Position numbers and translations under genes: made by a program
From: an uncultured Alphaproteobacteria bacterium
GTDB taxonomy: Bacteria > Pseudomonadota > Alphaproteobacteria > Micavibrionales > Micavibrionaceae
Length of the DNA: 64,000 nt
Assembly (NCBI GenBank): GCA_937934135.1
Contig: CALHAW010000002.1
Location: 1-64,000, forward strand
Direction of reading: 5' to 3'
The notes under the pieces: generated by a model
Told to the model about the DNA's origin: nothing
Seen by the model: only the letters and a program-made list of their open reading frames with translations
Database searches by the model: none
In this document: piece by piece, positions 43,341 to 52,925 of the stretch
How positions within the stretch are numbered: the first letter of the stretch is position 1
How the letters are laid out: each line of letters begins with the position of its first letter

Positions 43341-43940
43341 ATGAATGATAACACTGAAATCACTATACACAGCCAAGATGAAGGAGAGAACATTGATTAT
43401 TTTTTGTCAGGCCCTTTCCTCAAAAAAGAACTTCTTGGAGATAAAAAAGCTTATAGTGAAGCAATAAAAAAAAGAGCACTTCCAATAACAGTATTATCTA
43501 GCACTGCAGCCGCTGCCGCTGCGGGATCTCTTCCATTTTTAGGTTTAGCCGCTTATTCAGATTCAATTGGCTCTGTTAAAGAGTTATTTAACGTCATAAC
43601 ATTGCTCCCCAGAGCTATCCTAGACAATCAAGCATTACAATTAATCTCTGGAGTTGTTGCGTTACCTGTCGGTGCGGTAACTGCTTTTTTTACTTATGAA
43701 GCTCAAGAAAAAGCCGCCCATAATAAAGCTGGTCTGGGATATATAGGCATCAATATGCTCATTGCTAGTGATAAAGAAATTCAAGATTTTATTGGGAACA
43801 ATGACCCAGAAATCACAGAACAAGTTAAAGAATTTTCAAGGAATTATCACAAAACACTCTCTGGATCTATGCTCTACGATCAAACTCAACGCCCTGAAAC
43901 TGGTTTTGGTGAGCGTTTTACTTATAATGGATCCCCATAA
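43341..43940 (+). CDS. Hypothetical membrane protein
   Basis: 199 residues of unknown family. Two hydrophobic stretches, an Ala-rich one near residues 48-75 (TVLSSTAAAAAAGSLPFLGL) and VVALPVGAVTAFFTY near 112-127, suggest two membrane helices with soluble ends. The N-terminus is acidic and polar; the C-terminus is polar with a Gly/Pro end. It has no strong ribosome binding site. Its AT-rich composition and position beside integrase remnants suggest acquired DNA. Confidence 0.6.
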   Translation: MNDNTEITIHSQDEGENIDYFLSGPFLKKELLGDKKAYSEAIKKRALPITVLSSTAAAAAAGSLPFLGLAAYSDSIGSVKELFNVITLLPRAILDNQALQLISGVVALPVGAVTAFFTYEAQEKAAHNKAGLGYIGINMLIASDKEIQDFIGNNDPEITEQVKEFSRNYHKTLSGSMLYDQTQRPETGFGERFTYNGSP

Positions 43941-43973
43941 ATATTGAATGAACTTTGTTCTCTTAGCATAAAC

Positions 43974-44291
43974 CTAAAGATAAATGATTGAAAAATCATG
44001 TATCTCTAGAGGATATTCCCTATTCAAACGCTCATCCCTTATTGCTTTCTTCGCTATAATTGAATGAACGTGTGGTCCTCTAAATGCCCTGTTTCTAACC
44101 GTTTTGTAGTCCTTTTCATTCAAATAATCAGCGATTTTATTATAGCTTAGCCCCTGATCTCGCAGACTTTTAATGACTTTATAAAGTTCTTCCTGATATT
44201 CAGAATAAGGTGAAACCCACAGTTTCGTTGAGCGTAAGACCAGATTAAAAGTGATATAGGGTGTCAGCCGTAAACCCCCGAACAAAATCAT
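43974..44291 (-). CDS. Small helix-turn-helix protein (recombinase-associated type)
   Basis: 105 residues. The middle part YKVIKSLRDQGLSYNKIADYLNEKDYKTVR followed by FRGPHVHSIIAKK resembles the HTH segment of recombinase-family proteins, and short free-standing relatives occur in marine alphaproteobacteria. This is a DNA-binding fold without a catalytic domain. Its start overlaps the glmS stop by four bases (ATGA), so it is likely translated after glmS. Function is unknown; a link to the neighbouring integrase remnants is only positional. Confidence 0.65.
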   Translation of the reverse strand: MILFGGLRLTPYITFNLVLRSTKLWVSPYSEYQEELYKVIKSLRDQGLSYNKIADYLNEKDYKTVRNRAFRGPHVHSIIAKKAIRDERLNREYPLEIHDFSIIYL

Positions 44292-46117
44292 TCCACCGTG
44301 ACAGATTTTGCTAGGTTGCGGGGTTGGTCTACATCTGTACCTTTGGCAACAGCGATGTGATAGGAAAGGAGCTGTATGGGGATTGTATAAAGAAGCGGCG
44401 CAACGAAGGGGTGAACTTCACCAAGTGTCACAGACCAACTGGTTATATCTTTCATTTTGCGTGTGCCTTCACCATCAGAAAATAAAAGAATTTTACCACC
44501 ACGCGCAACGGTTTCTTGGACATTCGACAGTGTTTTTTCAAAAAGTGGATCATTTGATGGCGCAACAACCACCACAGGAACATTTTCATCAATCAGTGCA
44601 ATCGGGCCGTGCTTCATTTCTCCTGCTGCGTAGCCTTCTGCATGGATATAAGAAATTTCTTTCAGCTTTAACGCCCCTTCCATTGCGATTGGATATAAAC
44701 TGCCACGGCCAATATAGAGCATGTCGCGTACGTTACAAACTTGCGTTGCTATCGCTTTAATTTCTTCATCATGGTTTAAAATTTCTGCGGCAACTTTAGG
44801 AAGATGGCGTAATGCATTTGAAAACTCTTTGCGTTCATCATCCGCAATCTTATTACGCTTAAACGCCAACGCCAAGGCAAGGCATGCCAGGCTTGTTAGC
44901 TGTGTTGTGAATGCTTTGGTTGAAGCCACGCCAATTTCTGGACCAGCCAATGTATGCAAAATCAAATCAGATTCCCGTTCAATCGTACTTTCGATTGTAT
45001 TAACGATAGACAGAATTTTTTGCCCTTCACGCTTACAATAACGGAGGGCTTCGAGTGTATCGAGCGTTTCCCCTGATTGTGACACAAAAATACAAAGTCC
45101 ATTTTCTGGCATGGGTGCTTCGCGGTATCTAAATTCTGATGCAATATCAATTTCACATGGAATACGCACAATTTGTTCAAACCAATATTTGGCAACCATA
45201 CAGGCATAAAACGCCGTGCCACATGCTACCAAGGTTAAACGCGGAGCGTTATTAATCGCCTCCACAATATCATCAGGTAATGTAATTTCGCCTGTGGCAG
45301 GGTTAATAAAACTATTTAATGTATCACCAATAACGGCGGGTTGTTCATAAATTTCCTTCAACATGAAATGGGGATATTCCCCCTTCCCCGTTGTTGCGCC
45401 AGATTGCGCGGTGACGCGGATTGGGCGCTCTATATTATCATTGGCTTCGGTATAGATGCGGACAGAGTTCCCTGTCACGGTCACGCGATCGCCATCTTCA
45501 AGGAAAGATATTTTTTTCGTTAGCGGCGCAAGCGCATAAGAATCGGAGGCTAAGAACATTTCATTTTCACCATACCCCACAGCCAACGGCGTCCCCTGAC
45601 GCACGCCAATCATTAAATCATCTTTGCCTGAGAAAATAAGCGCCAGCGCATAGGCTCCTTCTAATCGGGAGAATGTTTTATCGGCGGCATCTTGGGGGGT
45701 TAAGCCCTGATTCAAATAATGCGTGATCAAATGGGCGATGACTTCAGTATCCGTTTCTGTTTCAAAACGGCATTGTTGCTTTTGCAGTTCTTCTTTTATA
45801 TCTGCGTAATTTTCAATAATACCATTATGCACAACAGCCACTTTTTCTGTGGCATGGGGATGCGCGTTATTGGTTGTTGGCATTCCATGGGTTGCCCATC
45901 TGGTGTGACCAATACCAATACGTCCTTTCAATGGTGCGGCATCTAAGGCTTCTTTTAAATTTACTAATTTCCCTTGGGCGCGTTGACGGACAATATTTCC
46001 CTGATCCAGCGTCGCAATCCCCGCAGAATCATATCCCCGATATTCTAAGCGCTCTAACCCTTCTAAGATAAAAGGTGCCACATCACGGTGACTGATAATT
46101 CCGATAATTCCGCACAT
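44288..46117 (-). CDS. glmS: Glucosamine--fructose-6-phosphate aminotransferase
   Basis: 609 residues. It makes glucosamine-6-phosphate from fructose-6-phosphate and glutamine for cell-wall synthesis. Cys2 (MCGIIGII) is the glutaminase nucleophile; GHTRWATHGMP and VVHNGIIENY follow. Two SIS domains bind the sugar phosphate (FVSQSGETLDTLEALRYCK and RGSLYPIAMEGALKLKEISYIHAEGY), and the C-terminus ends in the conserved DQPRNLAKSVTVE. It directly follows glmU (three-base gap), and so the two steps to UDP-GlcNAc are co-expressed. Confidence 0.97.
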   Translation of the reverse strand: MCGIIGIISHRDVAPFILEGLERLEYRGYDSAGIATLDQGNIVRQRAQGKLVNLKEALDAAPLKGRIGIGHTRWATHGMPTTNNAHPHATEKVAVVHNGIIENYADIKEELQKQQCRFETETDTEVIAHLITHYLNQGLTPQDAADKTFSRLEGAYALALIFSGKDDLMIGVRQGTPLAVGYGENEMFLASDSYALAPLTKKISFLEDGDRVTVTGNSVRIYTEANDNIERPIRVTAQSGATTGKGEYPHFMLKEIYEQPAVIGDTLNSFINPATGEITLPDDIVEAINNAPRLTLVACGTAFYACMVAKYWFEQIVRIPCEIDIASEFRYREAPMPENGLCIFVSQSGETLDTLEALRYCKREGQKILSIVNTIESTIERESDLILHTLAGPEIGVASTKAFTTQLTSLACLALALAFKRNKIADDERKEFSNALRHLPKVAAEILNHDEEIKAIATQVCNVRDMLYIGRGSLYPIAMEGALKLKEISYIHAEGYAAGEMKHGPIALIDENVPVVVVAPSNDPLFEKTLSNVQETVARGGKILLFSDGEGTRKMKDITSWSVTLGEVHPFVAPLLYTIPIQLLSYHIAVAKGTDVDQPRNLAKSVTVE

Positions 46118-46120
46118 ATT

Positions 46121-47458
46121 TTATTGCTCATCTTTAAGTTGGTTTTTCATTTTGCGATACTCGCTCGCCCATCCAGCGTGGTTTTCTTGGCGCGCGCGCG
46201 CCACAGCCATCGCATTTCCGGGAACATTTTTATTAATGGTTGAATTGGCCGCTAAAATCGCGCAATCGCCTACTTCAACAGGCGCAATCAATGTGCTGTT
46301 TGATCCAATAAATACTTCTTTGCCAATAATTGTTTGGTGCTTAAAAAAGCCATCATAATTCGCAATTACAGTTCCCGCGCCAATATTCGAATTTTCACCA
46401 ATCATTGCATCCCCTAAATAAGACATATGCTTTGCTTTTGCCCCTGCGGCAACGTGGCTACGGTTCACTTCGATGAAATTACCAATCGATGCGTTTTTAC
46501 CAATAATTGATTGGGGGCGAATACGCGCAAAAGGTCCAACTTCTGCGCCTGTTTTAATTTCCACCCCTTCAAGGTGAGAAAACGCATAAAGCGTTACGCC
46601 ATCTGCAATGGTAACGCCTGTGCCAATAAAGACGTTGGGTTCAATCGTAATATCCTGTCCTAATTCTGTATCCCACGATAAAATAACTGTATCAGGGTCA
46701 ATCATTGTCACGCCATTTTCCATGGCTTGTTCACGCAGCGCTACCTGCGCCATATATTCATGTGCAGAAAGTTCAACACGGTTATTAATACCCCATGATA
46801 TTTCACTATCAGTTATAAAAACCTTTGTTTTAATACCCTCAGCCTTTGCCAAAACAGGTACATCCACCAAGTAATATTCATTTTGGTTATTATCATTTTT
46901 AAGCTGTGACAGCCATTTAGATAAGTTTTTTGCGCTTGGAAAACAAAAATTTCCTGCATTGCATACTTCAATATCGCGCTCTGACTCATCACAATCTTTT
47001 TCTTCGACAATCCGTTCAAGGTAACCATCCCCTTCCAATAACATACGGCCTAAACCCATATTGGATGGTGGAATAACGCCCATCACACTCAATCCATCAT
47101 AAGAAACCATTTCTTCCAAAATATCTGGATCAATAAAGGGTTCATCGCCCAGTAAAATAAGAACACGCCCTTCAAAATCTTTTAATAATTCCATCGCGGG
47201 CTTTACGGCATCGCCTGTTCCATTTTGTTCAACTTGAATAGCGACATCATGTGGCGCAACAGCCGCGGCGACATCATCCATATCTGGCGCCGTCACCACA
47301 ATAATTTTATCTGGACTCAACGTTTCAGCCGTTTCAACAACCCAATTAATCATAGGGCGCCCCGCTACCTTATGCATGACTTTAGGGAGAGAGGATTTCA
47401 TCCGTGTGCCTTTTCCAGCAGCAAGGATAATAACAGCAAGAGGGTTTTTAATAGTCAT
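46121..47458 (-). CDS. glmU: Bifunctional UDP-GlcNAc pyrophosphorylase / glucosamine-1-phosphate acetyltransferase
   Basis: 445 residues. The N-terminal uridyltransferase has LAAGKGTRMKSSLPKVMH and the nucleotide-sugar binding QNGTGDAV region; the C-terminal half is a left-handed beta helix with hexapeptide repeats and the acetyl-CoA site (RSHVAAGAKAKHMSYLGDA, then GAGTVIANYDG). It forms UDP-GlcNAc for peptidoglycan and lipid A. First gene of the glmU-glmS pair. Confidence 0.97.
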   Translation of the reverse strand: MTIKNPLAVIILAAGKGTRMKSSLPKVMHKVAGRPMINWVVETAETLSPDKIIVVTAPDMDDVAAAVAPHDVAIQVEQNGTGDAVKPAMELLKDFEGRVLILLGDEPFIDPDILEEMVSYDGLSVMGVIPPSNMGLGRMLLEGDGYLERIVEEKDCDESERDIEVCNAGNFCFPSAKNLSKWLSQLKNDNNQNEYYLVDVPVLAKAEGIKTKVFITDSEISWGINNRVELSAHEYMAQVALREQAMENGVTMIDPDTVILSWDTELGQDITIEPNVFIGTGVTIADGVTLYAFSHLEGVEIKTGAEVGPFARIRPQSIIGKNASIGNFIEVNRSHVAAGAKAKHMSYLGDAMIGENSNIGAGTVIANYDGFFKHQTIIGKEVFIGSNSTLIAPVEVGDCAILAANSTINKNVPGNAMAVARARQENHAGWASEYRKMKNQLKDEQ

Positions 47459-47530
47459 GAGATTAATTTAAAAGAAGAGGGATTAAAAACAAGTCACATC
47501 ATATTTCACAATATTTCAGAAAGCACGGGT

Positions 47531-48418
47531 TTATTTCTTTAAAGTCAAAGCCTTCGTTCCATCATCATAAGATGTCATATGCATAAATAATGTTCCATAG
47601 GATGTTTTGACCATCACCTTTACTGGAATGGCGGGCTTGCCTTCTGCGACTTTAGCAAACCAAACGGTTGGAATCTTCCCCCGCTCACGCCCTTGTTCTT
47701 GGATAGAAAGCCACCCACGCGGTTTTTTATGCCATGCTCCCGCAACGGGTTCGACCTCAACCGTGCATTGCACTGCGGGGCCGCTATAGACGTTCCATTT
47801 GGACGCTTCCAATATAACTTCAGATTTTTGTTTAAAATGAATTTTATAGCGCCGCTTTCCATCAAAAACTTCATCTGTCCCATCACATTTGTTTTGCGCA
47901 GCTACCATCTGCATTGTATTAAGTGTGCTGGTTAAAATATCTGTCGTACCATTCGTTAATTTAGAATCCACTGCTTTCACTTTTTTCTTTTTGCCATCAT
48001 CAATGATTTTTAAACCATCAAAGCTGGTATCTTTATTATAGCGATAGGTTTTTGTTTCTTCCGAACCGCGCCATGTGGCGGTTGATTGATGCATTTCTGG
48101 ACGATTAATCGTTCCTGCCCAACCATGACTTTCAAATATACCATCCCACGGTGCTAAGCGCCCTAAAAGCCCGTACGTTTTCGCCGTTAGCACTGAGCTA
48201 TATCGTGCGTCATCAGAAAAACTTAAATTAAGGTTGGCTTCTAACGCATGAATGCCGCCTGCATAAACGTGATATTGAACAGATTGTTTTTGTTCCTTGT
48301 CTTGCTCTTGCGCAATAGACGGTGCAATAAGAAAAAAATTAAGTGTAAAAACCAAGAAGAGCGCAAGGCGTTGCGCCTGTCCCTTCTTTAAATTTTTTAA
48401 GGCCGTTATTTTCATCAT
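47531..48418 (-). CDS. DUF3108 family secreted protein
   Basis: 295 residues. An N-terminal signal peptide (LKKGQAQRLALFLVFTLNFF, cut after IAQ) leads to a DUF3108 domain with YHVYAGGIHALEANLNLSF, TYGLLGRLAPWDG and GKRRYKIHF. The family is periplasmic and uncharacterised. The first 80 bases overlap the 3' end of the FemAB-like gene in another frame; the start is kept because the signal peptide needs the basic residues encoded in the overlap, and GGTGG lies just upstream. Confidence 0.85.
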   Translation of the reverse strand: MMKITALKNLKKGQAQRLALFLVFTLNFFLIAPSIAQEQDKEQKQSVQYHVYAGGIHALEANLNLSFSDDARYSSVLTAKTYGLLGRLAPWDGIFESHGWAGTINRPEMHQSTATWRGSEETKTYRYNKDTSFDGLKIIDDGKKKKVKAVDSKLTNGTTDILTSTLNTMQMVAAQNKCDGTDEVFDGKRRYKIHFKQKSEVILEASKWNVYSGPAVQCTVEVEPVAGAWHKKPRGWLSIQEQGRERGKIPTVWFAKVAEGKPAIPVKVMVKTSYGTLFMHMTSYDDGTKALTLKK

Positions 48419-49319
48419 TTATTCCACCTAAATCTAACTGTTTCACACCATATGCTTGTAGCACGGTTCGGGCTTGCCATAGCAATAAATGATGCGCGCA
48501 ATAATGCCGCCCTTTATCCGAAGACCACCCCACCTGATAGGTCGCGGTTTGGCCATGTTTTAAAAACATCATCATGGCGATAAGTACATCACCTTTTGAC
48601 AGCTTCCCAATGACCATAGGATTCTGTTTTGTTGAAAATCGGGCTAAATTATCCAGAAATTTAGGCGAAGCACCACCATATCCCCGAATTGCCTTATCTT
48701 GCGCATATTCACGACGTAAATCAGGGTAAAACTTCCCCTGATCATCCCATTCGGTACGAATTTCACCCAAAGATAGGTTTTTTTCTGCTTTTTGAAGGCT
48801 GCCGCGCCAATTTGGACGCAATGTTGGCTCTGCTTCTAAATCCCACCATAAAGTGTGATAAGACCCCTCTTCAGTCTTTTTCAACAAGCCGGTTTGTTTG
48901 ATTAAAGCGTGCGCGGTTGCGCCGCCTTCAATTTCAGGGATGATGCGGCGTTTACGCCCAAAACGCGGCGGGAATTGTTGATTAAAGACATCAAAAAATA
49001 ATTTAATATGCGCTGCGCCGCCAAACCCATCAAACCAGAGCGGCCCCCGATCCAAAATAACACCATGAAATAAATTCCACAAAACACCCGCTTCTAATAA
49101 TTGAACTAATCCTGCCTCAACGCCATTAATTTTAATAAGCCCCCAACGCGCCTTTTGCCGGGCAGTTAATGCCATTGCCTGCGCATAATGATAGCTTTGT
49201 AAAATATTAGATTGCGCAATTTTATCAAATCGTTCCTGCCATTCTTTTAATGACAAAATATTCCATTCAATGGAACATCCAGTATTGGGTTGATTTTTTT
49301 GAAGATAAGAAGCGTGCAT
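48339..49319 (-). CDS. FemAB/BioF2-type GNAT acyltransferase
   Basis: 326 residues. It has the split GNAT fold of FemAB-like and CelD/BioF2 proteins: SNILQSYHYAQAMAL and WGLIKINGVEAGLVQLLE at the N-terminus and, later, VIGKLSKGDVLIAMMMFLKHGQTATYQVGWSS, AHHLLLWQARTVLQAYGVKQLDLGGIN and GLKKFKEGTGA. Such enzymes add amino acids to peptidoglycan bridges or modify exopolysaccharides. The acceptor is unknown. It overlaps the next gene by 80 bases and is divergent from the channel gene. Confidence 0.85.
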   Translation of the reverse strand: MHASYLQKNQPNTGCSIEWNILSLKEWQERFDKIAQSNILQSYHYAQAMALTARQKARWGLIKINGVEAGLVQLLEAGVLWNLFHGVILDRGPLWFDGFGGAAHIKLFFDVFNQQFPPRFGRKRRIIPEIEGGATAHALIKQTGLLKKTEEGSYHTLWWDLEAEPTLRPNWRGSLQKAEKNLSLGEIRTEWDDQGKFYPDLRREYAQDKAIRGYGGASPKFLDNLARFSTKQNPMVIGKLSKGDVLIAMMMFLKHGQTATYQVGWSSDKGRHYCAHHLLLWQARTVLQAYGVKQLDLGGINDENNGLKKFKEGTGATPCALLGFYT

Positions 49320-49361
49320 AAATTCTTATTTGACGGAAGTGAATTTAATCTGCACTCTGAC

Positions 49362-49811
49362 ATGGATATGATACTGACTCAACTTTTTATCGGCTGTTTT
49401 ATGATTGGTGTGACCGTGTTTATTCACGCCATTATTTTAGACACGTTGGTGACACTTTTGAAAAAAGCAGGGCCTACTTGCTATCGCACGCTCAAAACAT
49501 TTTGGGAAATCCCCCTTATGATTGGCACGGTTTTAGGGGTGTTTTTGGCTCATGTGATTCAAATTTGGCTTTGGGCGCTTTTATTCTTATGTCTTGCGCC
49601 AGAAATATTACCAGACCTTGAAGCAGCAATTTATTTTTCAACCAGCGCATTTACAACTGTTGGTTTTGGAGATGTGTTTTTAGATAAAGAATGGCGCCTC
49701 TTAAGCGCCTTTGAAGCCGCAAATGGTTTTATACTTTTTGGGTGGAGTACGGCATTTATTTTTGAAGTAATTTCAAAAATTTATAAGGATGAACAAATTA
49801 AAAAACATTAA
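49362..49811 (+). CDS. Two-helix potassium channel-like protein
   Basis: 149 residues with about four hydrophobic helices. The pore loop FSTSAFTTVGFGDVFLDKEWR contains a TVGFGD selectivity filter, the signature of K+ channels of the Ion_trans_2 type. No regulatory RCK domain is attached. Two Met codons (49362, 49368) compete as the start; the longer frame upstream overlaps the divergent FemAB-like start and was rejected. The C-terminus is lysine-rich and ends just before the M48 gene. Confidence 0.85.
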   Translation: MDMILTQLFIGCFMIGVTVFIHAIILDTLVTLLKKAGPTCYRTLKTFWEIPLMIGTVLGVFLAHVIQIWLWALLFLCLAPEILPDLEAAIYFSTSAFTTVGFGDVFLDKEWRLLSAFEAANGFILFGWSTAFIFEVISKIYKDEQIKKH

Positions 49812-49814
49812 AAT

Positions 49815-50900
49815 CTATTCATTCAGCTTCCCTTTATCTGCTTTCAAAGCTTCTACAGTTTTTTCTTCGGGTATCAACGGTAAGCCCTTTGCTTTTTTCG
49901 CATTAATTTCCTTTACCGTGGCTTCTAAGGCAACGAAACGATGGGAATCTGAAGGGTGGGAGCCACCAACCGCATCGATGCCTGCGGGGTTTTCTGCCGC
50001 CATGCGGCACCAAAAATAAGGGGCATTATCAATGTCATACCCTGCCCGCGCCGCATGATAGAGTCCGACATAATCTGCCTCTGCTTCAAAGTCTTGTGAA
50101 AAGGCAGCTGCCCCTAAATTTGATCCTAAATTCATGACATTAATCCCTGTCGCCACAGAAATCGCACCGCCAAACACCACACCAATCATTGCATTGCCTT
50201 TTTTAGATTCAATATGTTTACGTGAATTATGCGCAATTTCATGGCCTATAACCAGGGCAAGCTCTTCATCTTTTTGCGTCATTTTCATCATCTGTCGGGT
50301 GAAGAATATACTTTCACCGTCGGCGTAAGCATTTACGACAGGCTCCTCGCTCAAATAAGCGCGCCCACCACAGCTGGCCACGGGTGTTACAGCCACAGTA
50401 TGCGGCGTGCCATCACGGTTAATCACAAAAGATGTGGTTTCATTTAAACGATCTTTATCATAGATATAAGTCATTAATTTTTTATTCCCGCGCTTACCCG
50501 TAGGAATTTTCTTACCATTCACCTGTGTAATCACATCCCCTTCTTGAAACGTACCAACAGCTGGCGTATCCGCCGTTATGTAATAAATTGTTGGGCGACT
50601 TCGTAGTCCGTGAATACGCTCTGCCGCGCCGCGGAATTTATCCGTATAGACGTCCACATTATCAACATGAAAACCGTAAAAAGGGCGAACCTTATTATGA
50701 GGGCAAATATCTGCATTCGCAATAAAGATTGGGGCAGCAATATTCTGAAGGCGGGTAAAATGCTTATGCGTTTCTTTTAAGGCAATATCACGTTGAATTT
50801 CTGCCTCGCGCTCAGCCAAATCTTTATTTACATCGGGGAATTGCGTTGTAGGGGCACATGCGGTTATAACAAGGGAGATTATAATTAATAATTTTTTCAT
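49815..50900 (-). CDS. M48 family metallopeptidase lipoprotein with PDZ domain
   Basis: 361 residues. A signal sequence [15 protein letters not shown] has a lipobox, so Cys15 should be lipidated. A PDZ-like segment ([20 protein letters not shown]) precedes an M48 zinc-protease domain with [16 protein letters not shown] (HExxH) and the third-ligand helix [19 protein letters not shown]. The layout fits periplasmic quality-control proteases of the BepA/LoiP kind. The start was placed at MKKLL rather than the longer open frame. Divergent from dapD with 21 bases between start codons. Confidence 0.92.
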   Translation of the reverse strand: MKKLLIIISLVITACAPTTQFPDVNKDLAEREAEIQRDIALKETHKHFTRLQNIAAPIFIANADICPHNKVRPFYGFHVDNVDVYTDKFRGAAERIHGLRSRPTIYYITADTPAVGTFQEGDVITQVNGKKIPTGKRGNKKLMTYIYDKDRLNETTSFVINRDGTPHTVAVTPVASCGGRAYLSEEPVVNAYADGESIFFTRQMMKMTQKDEELALVIGHEIAHNSRKHIESKKGNAMIGVVFGGAISVATGINVMNLGSNLGAAAFSQDFEAEADYVGLYHAARAGYDIDNAPYFWCRMAAENPAGIDAVGGSHPSDSHRFVALEATVKEINAKKAKGLPLIPEEKTVEALKADKGKLNE

Positions 50901-50921
50901 GATCCAAATATAGGGAAAATA

Positions 50922-51746
50922 ATGACCAATTTGCAAGACATCATCAACCAAGGGTGGAATAAGCGCGACACCATCAACGTACAAACAACGGGTGATATAA
51001 GGGATGCCGTTCAAACCGCACTGAATGATCTAGATCAAGGGAAGTCGCGCATTGCAGAAAAAACATCTGATGAGTGGGCTGTGAATCAATGGCTTAAAAA
51101 AGCAGTGCTTTTGTCTTTCCGTTTAAATGACATGAATATAATTGAAGGCGGCCCCCATGGGTCAGGCTGGTGGGATAAAGTGCCTTCTAAATTTAACGGT
51201 TGGGGCGCGGCAGAATTTAAGGCCGCTGGCTTTCGCGCCGTTCCCAATGCTATTGTCCGCCATTCTGCCTATATTGCGCCCAATGTCGTGCTGATGCCCA
51301 GCTTCGTTAATCTTGGCGCATATGTTGATGAAGGGACGATGGTTGATACATGGGCGACCATTGGGTCATGCGCACAAATTGGGAAAAACTGCCATATTTC
51401 TGGTGGAACAGGCATTGGCGGCGTTCTTGAACCGCTTCAGGCTGGCCCCGTTATTATCGAAGATAATGTATTTATCGGCGCCCGCTCCGAAGTCGCCGAA
51501 GGCGTTATCGTCGAAGAGGGTTCTGTTATCTCTATGGGCGTATTTTTAGGCGCATCCACCAAAATTGTAGATCGGGCGAGTGGTGAAATCACCTATGGCC
51601 GCGTCCCAGCCTACAGCGTCGTTGTACCCGGTACATTACCGGGGAAAACACCCGAATCACCCCATCTTGCCTGCGCCGTTATCGTGAAGCGTGTAGACGC
51701 CAAAACCCGCTCAAAAACAGGAATAAATGATCTTTTACGCGACTAA
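50922..51746 (+). CDS. dapD: Tetrahydrodipicolinate N-succinyltransferase
   Basis: 274 residues. It succinylates tetrahydrodipicolinate on the way to diaminopimelate and lysine. N-terminal helical domain (to about residue 100) with [15 protein letters not shown] is followed by a left-handed beta helix: [22 protein letters not shown] and [31 protein letters not shown]. The family's GMGVFLG-like loop ([10 protein letters not shown]) and basic C-terminus are present. Monocistronic, starting from the short gap shared with the M48 gene. Confidence 0.97.
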   Translation: MTNLQDIINQGWNKRDTINVQTTGDIRDAVQTALNDLDQGKSRIAEKTSDEWAVNQWLKKAVLLSFRLNDMNIIEGGPHGSGWWDKVPSKFNGWGAAEFKAAGFRAVPNAIVRHSAYIAPNVVLMPSFVNLGAYVDEGTMVDTWATIGSCAQIGKNCHISGGTGIGGVLEPLQAGPVIIEDNVFIGARSEVAEGVIVEEGSVISMGVFLGASTKIVDRASGEITYGRVPAYSVVVPGTLPGKTPESPHLACAVIVKRVDAKTRSKTGINDLLRD

Positions 51747-51843
51747 AAACGGCTTATCCTATAATAATATTGCGTATTTACCATATTTGGTTGCGATATC
51801 GCCCTGATTCACGCTAAAAACCTTGGTAATTTATAGGGTTTTA

Positions 51844-52254
51844 ATGAGTATGTATTCACTTTCTTATTGTTTTGATAATAGCTTTTCCGCGAAGAAAGCC
51901 TTCGTTAGTGAAGAGGTTATTCGTCTTAACCATGAAATGTTTCGTGGGTATTGTTTTAAAATTTTAAATGCAAGAGAACTCCCTCTTTCAAGTATTGCTT
52001 TTACTTTTTATTTGCGTCTCGTTAGCCAATCAGACAAAGAACTAAGAAAAGATAAAAGCACTTATCGTGAACAGCATGAAGAAAGTCATATGGTCACTTT
52101 AGATGCGCTTCTTGATGTTGTAGGAATGGATTGGATCGATGAAGAAGAATATGGCTCAATAGATGTTTTATTTACAGCTTGTGTTTTACACGACGTTATT
52201 GAAGATTTAAAATTTCACCAAATTATATCCATCATTATTTATGTGCTGGTTTAA
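51844..52254 (+). CDS. HD-domain protein, N-terminal part (frame broken)
   Basis: 136 residues from ATG 51844. The C-terminal part has the first half of a RelA/SpoT-type HD domain: YREQHEESHMVTLDALLDVV and FTACVLHDVIED with the metal-binding His116-Asp117. After ED the frame runs into an unrelated tail of 15 residues. In the -1 frame the protein continues naturally (KISPNYIHHYL...) into the ORF at 52260, so the gene is one HD protein split by a frameshift. The break sits on T-TTA-AAA (52206-52212). No synthetase domain is seen. Confidence 0.65.
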   Translation: MSMYSLSYCFDNSFSAKKAFVSEEVIRLNHEMFRGYCFKILNARELPLSSIAFTFYLRLVSQSDKELRKDKSTYREQHEESHMVTLDALLDVVGMDWIDEEEYGSIDVLFTACVLHDVIEDLKFHQIISIIIYVLV

Positions 52255-52259
52255 AAAGT

Positions 52260-52925
52260 ATGCTTAATAATAAAATTATTAAGAATCATGATTACGTACA
52301 AAAAACGTTGGAAAGTCGGCAGGCTATTCAAATTGTATCTTTATTATCTCGCACAAATGAACATGGTGCATCTATCCACCAAGATGATCGAATTATGCAA
52401 GCTAATCAATGGTTAAAACACCCGTACGCATATGTAATCAAAATGATTGATTGGTCAAATAAATTGCAAACAATGGCAGGCGTTGAGCATTTTGAAAAAG
52501 AAGAACTTGGGCGTATGGGAAAAGTTTTAAATGAAACCAGCCTTCTTTTTGTTGATGAACAACAGGCTTTTACACATCAAGCTGTAAAAAAATATCCCTC
52601 TTTAGAAAACGTATGCGAACCATTGGAAGGGATAATGGGTTCTTTATTTCATATTTTAAATACCTATAAAAAATTAAAAACAAAAGAAATTTATTTTAAT
52701 CCTGAAGTTGCAAAGCCATTTAATTTAGAAAATAATTTAAAAAAAGCAGCACCGCTTATCAACGCTTTACCTACTGGTAATAATTATATTGGTCCTCTCA
52801 CAGAACGCTTAAATAATATGAAAGATCAAGACCCAGAAATTAAATCTTTTCTTAAATACATGGTACAGCCCGCTTTTATAAACTTTCAAAGCACTGTACC
52901 AGCATTACAGCATAAAATTATGTAA
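52260..52925 (+). CDS. HD-domain protein, C-terminal part (frame broken)
   Basis: 221 residues from the first ATG in this frame, but the frame is open back to 52203, just past the likely break. The segment YAYVIKMIDWSNKLQTMAGV matches the second HD-domain block that in SpoT-like hydrolases reads VIKLADRLHN. The remainder is helical and has no recognised family. Read with the upstream ORF it completes an HD phosphohydrolase of about 360 residues. The ribosome binding site for an independent start is poor. Confidence 0.6.
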   Translation: MLNNKIIKNHDYVQKTLESRQAIQIVSLLSRTNEHGASIHQDDRIMQANQWLKHPYAYVIKMIDWSNKLQTMAGVEHFEKEELGRMGKVLNETSLLFVDEQQAFTHQAVKKYPSLENVCEPLEGIMGSLFHILNTYKKLKTKEIYFNPEVAKPFNLENNLKKAAPLINALPTGNNYIGPLTERLNNMKDQDPEIKSFLKYMVQPAFINFQSTVPALQHKIM

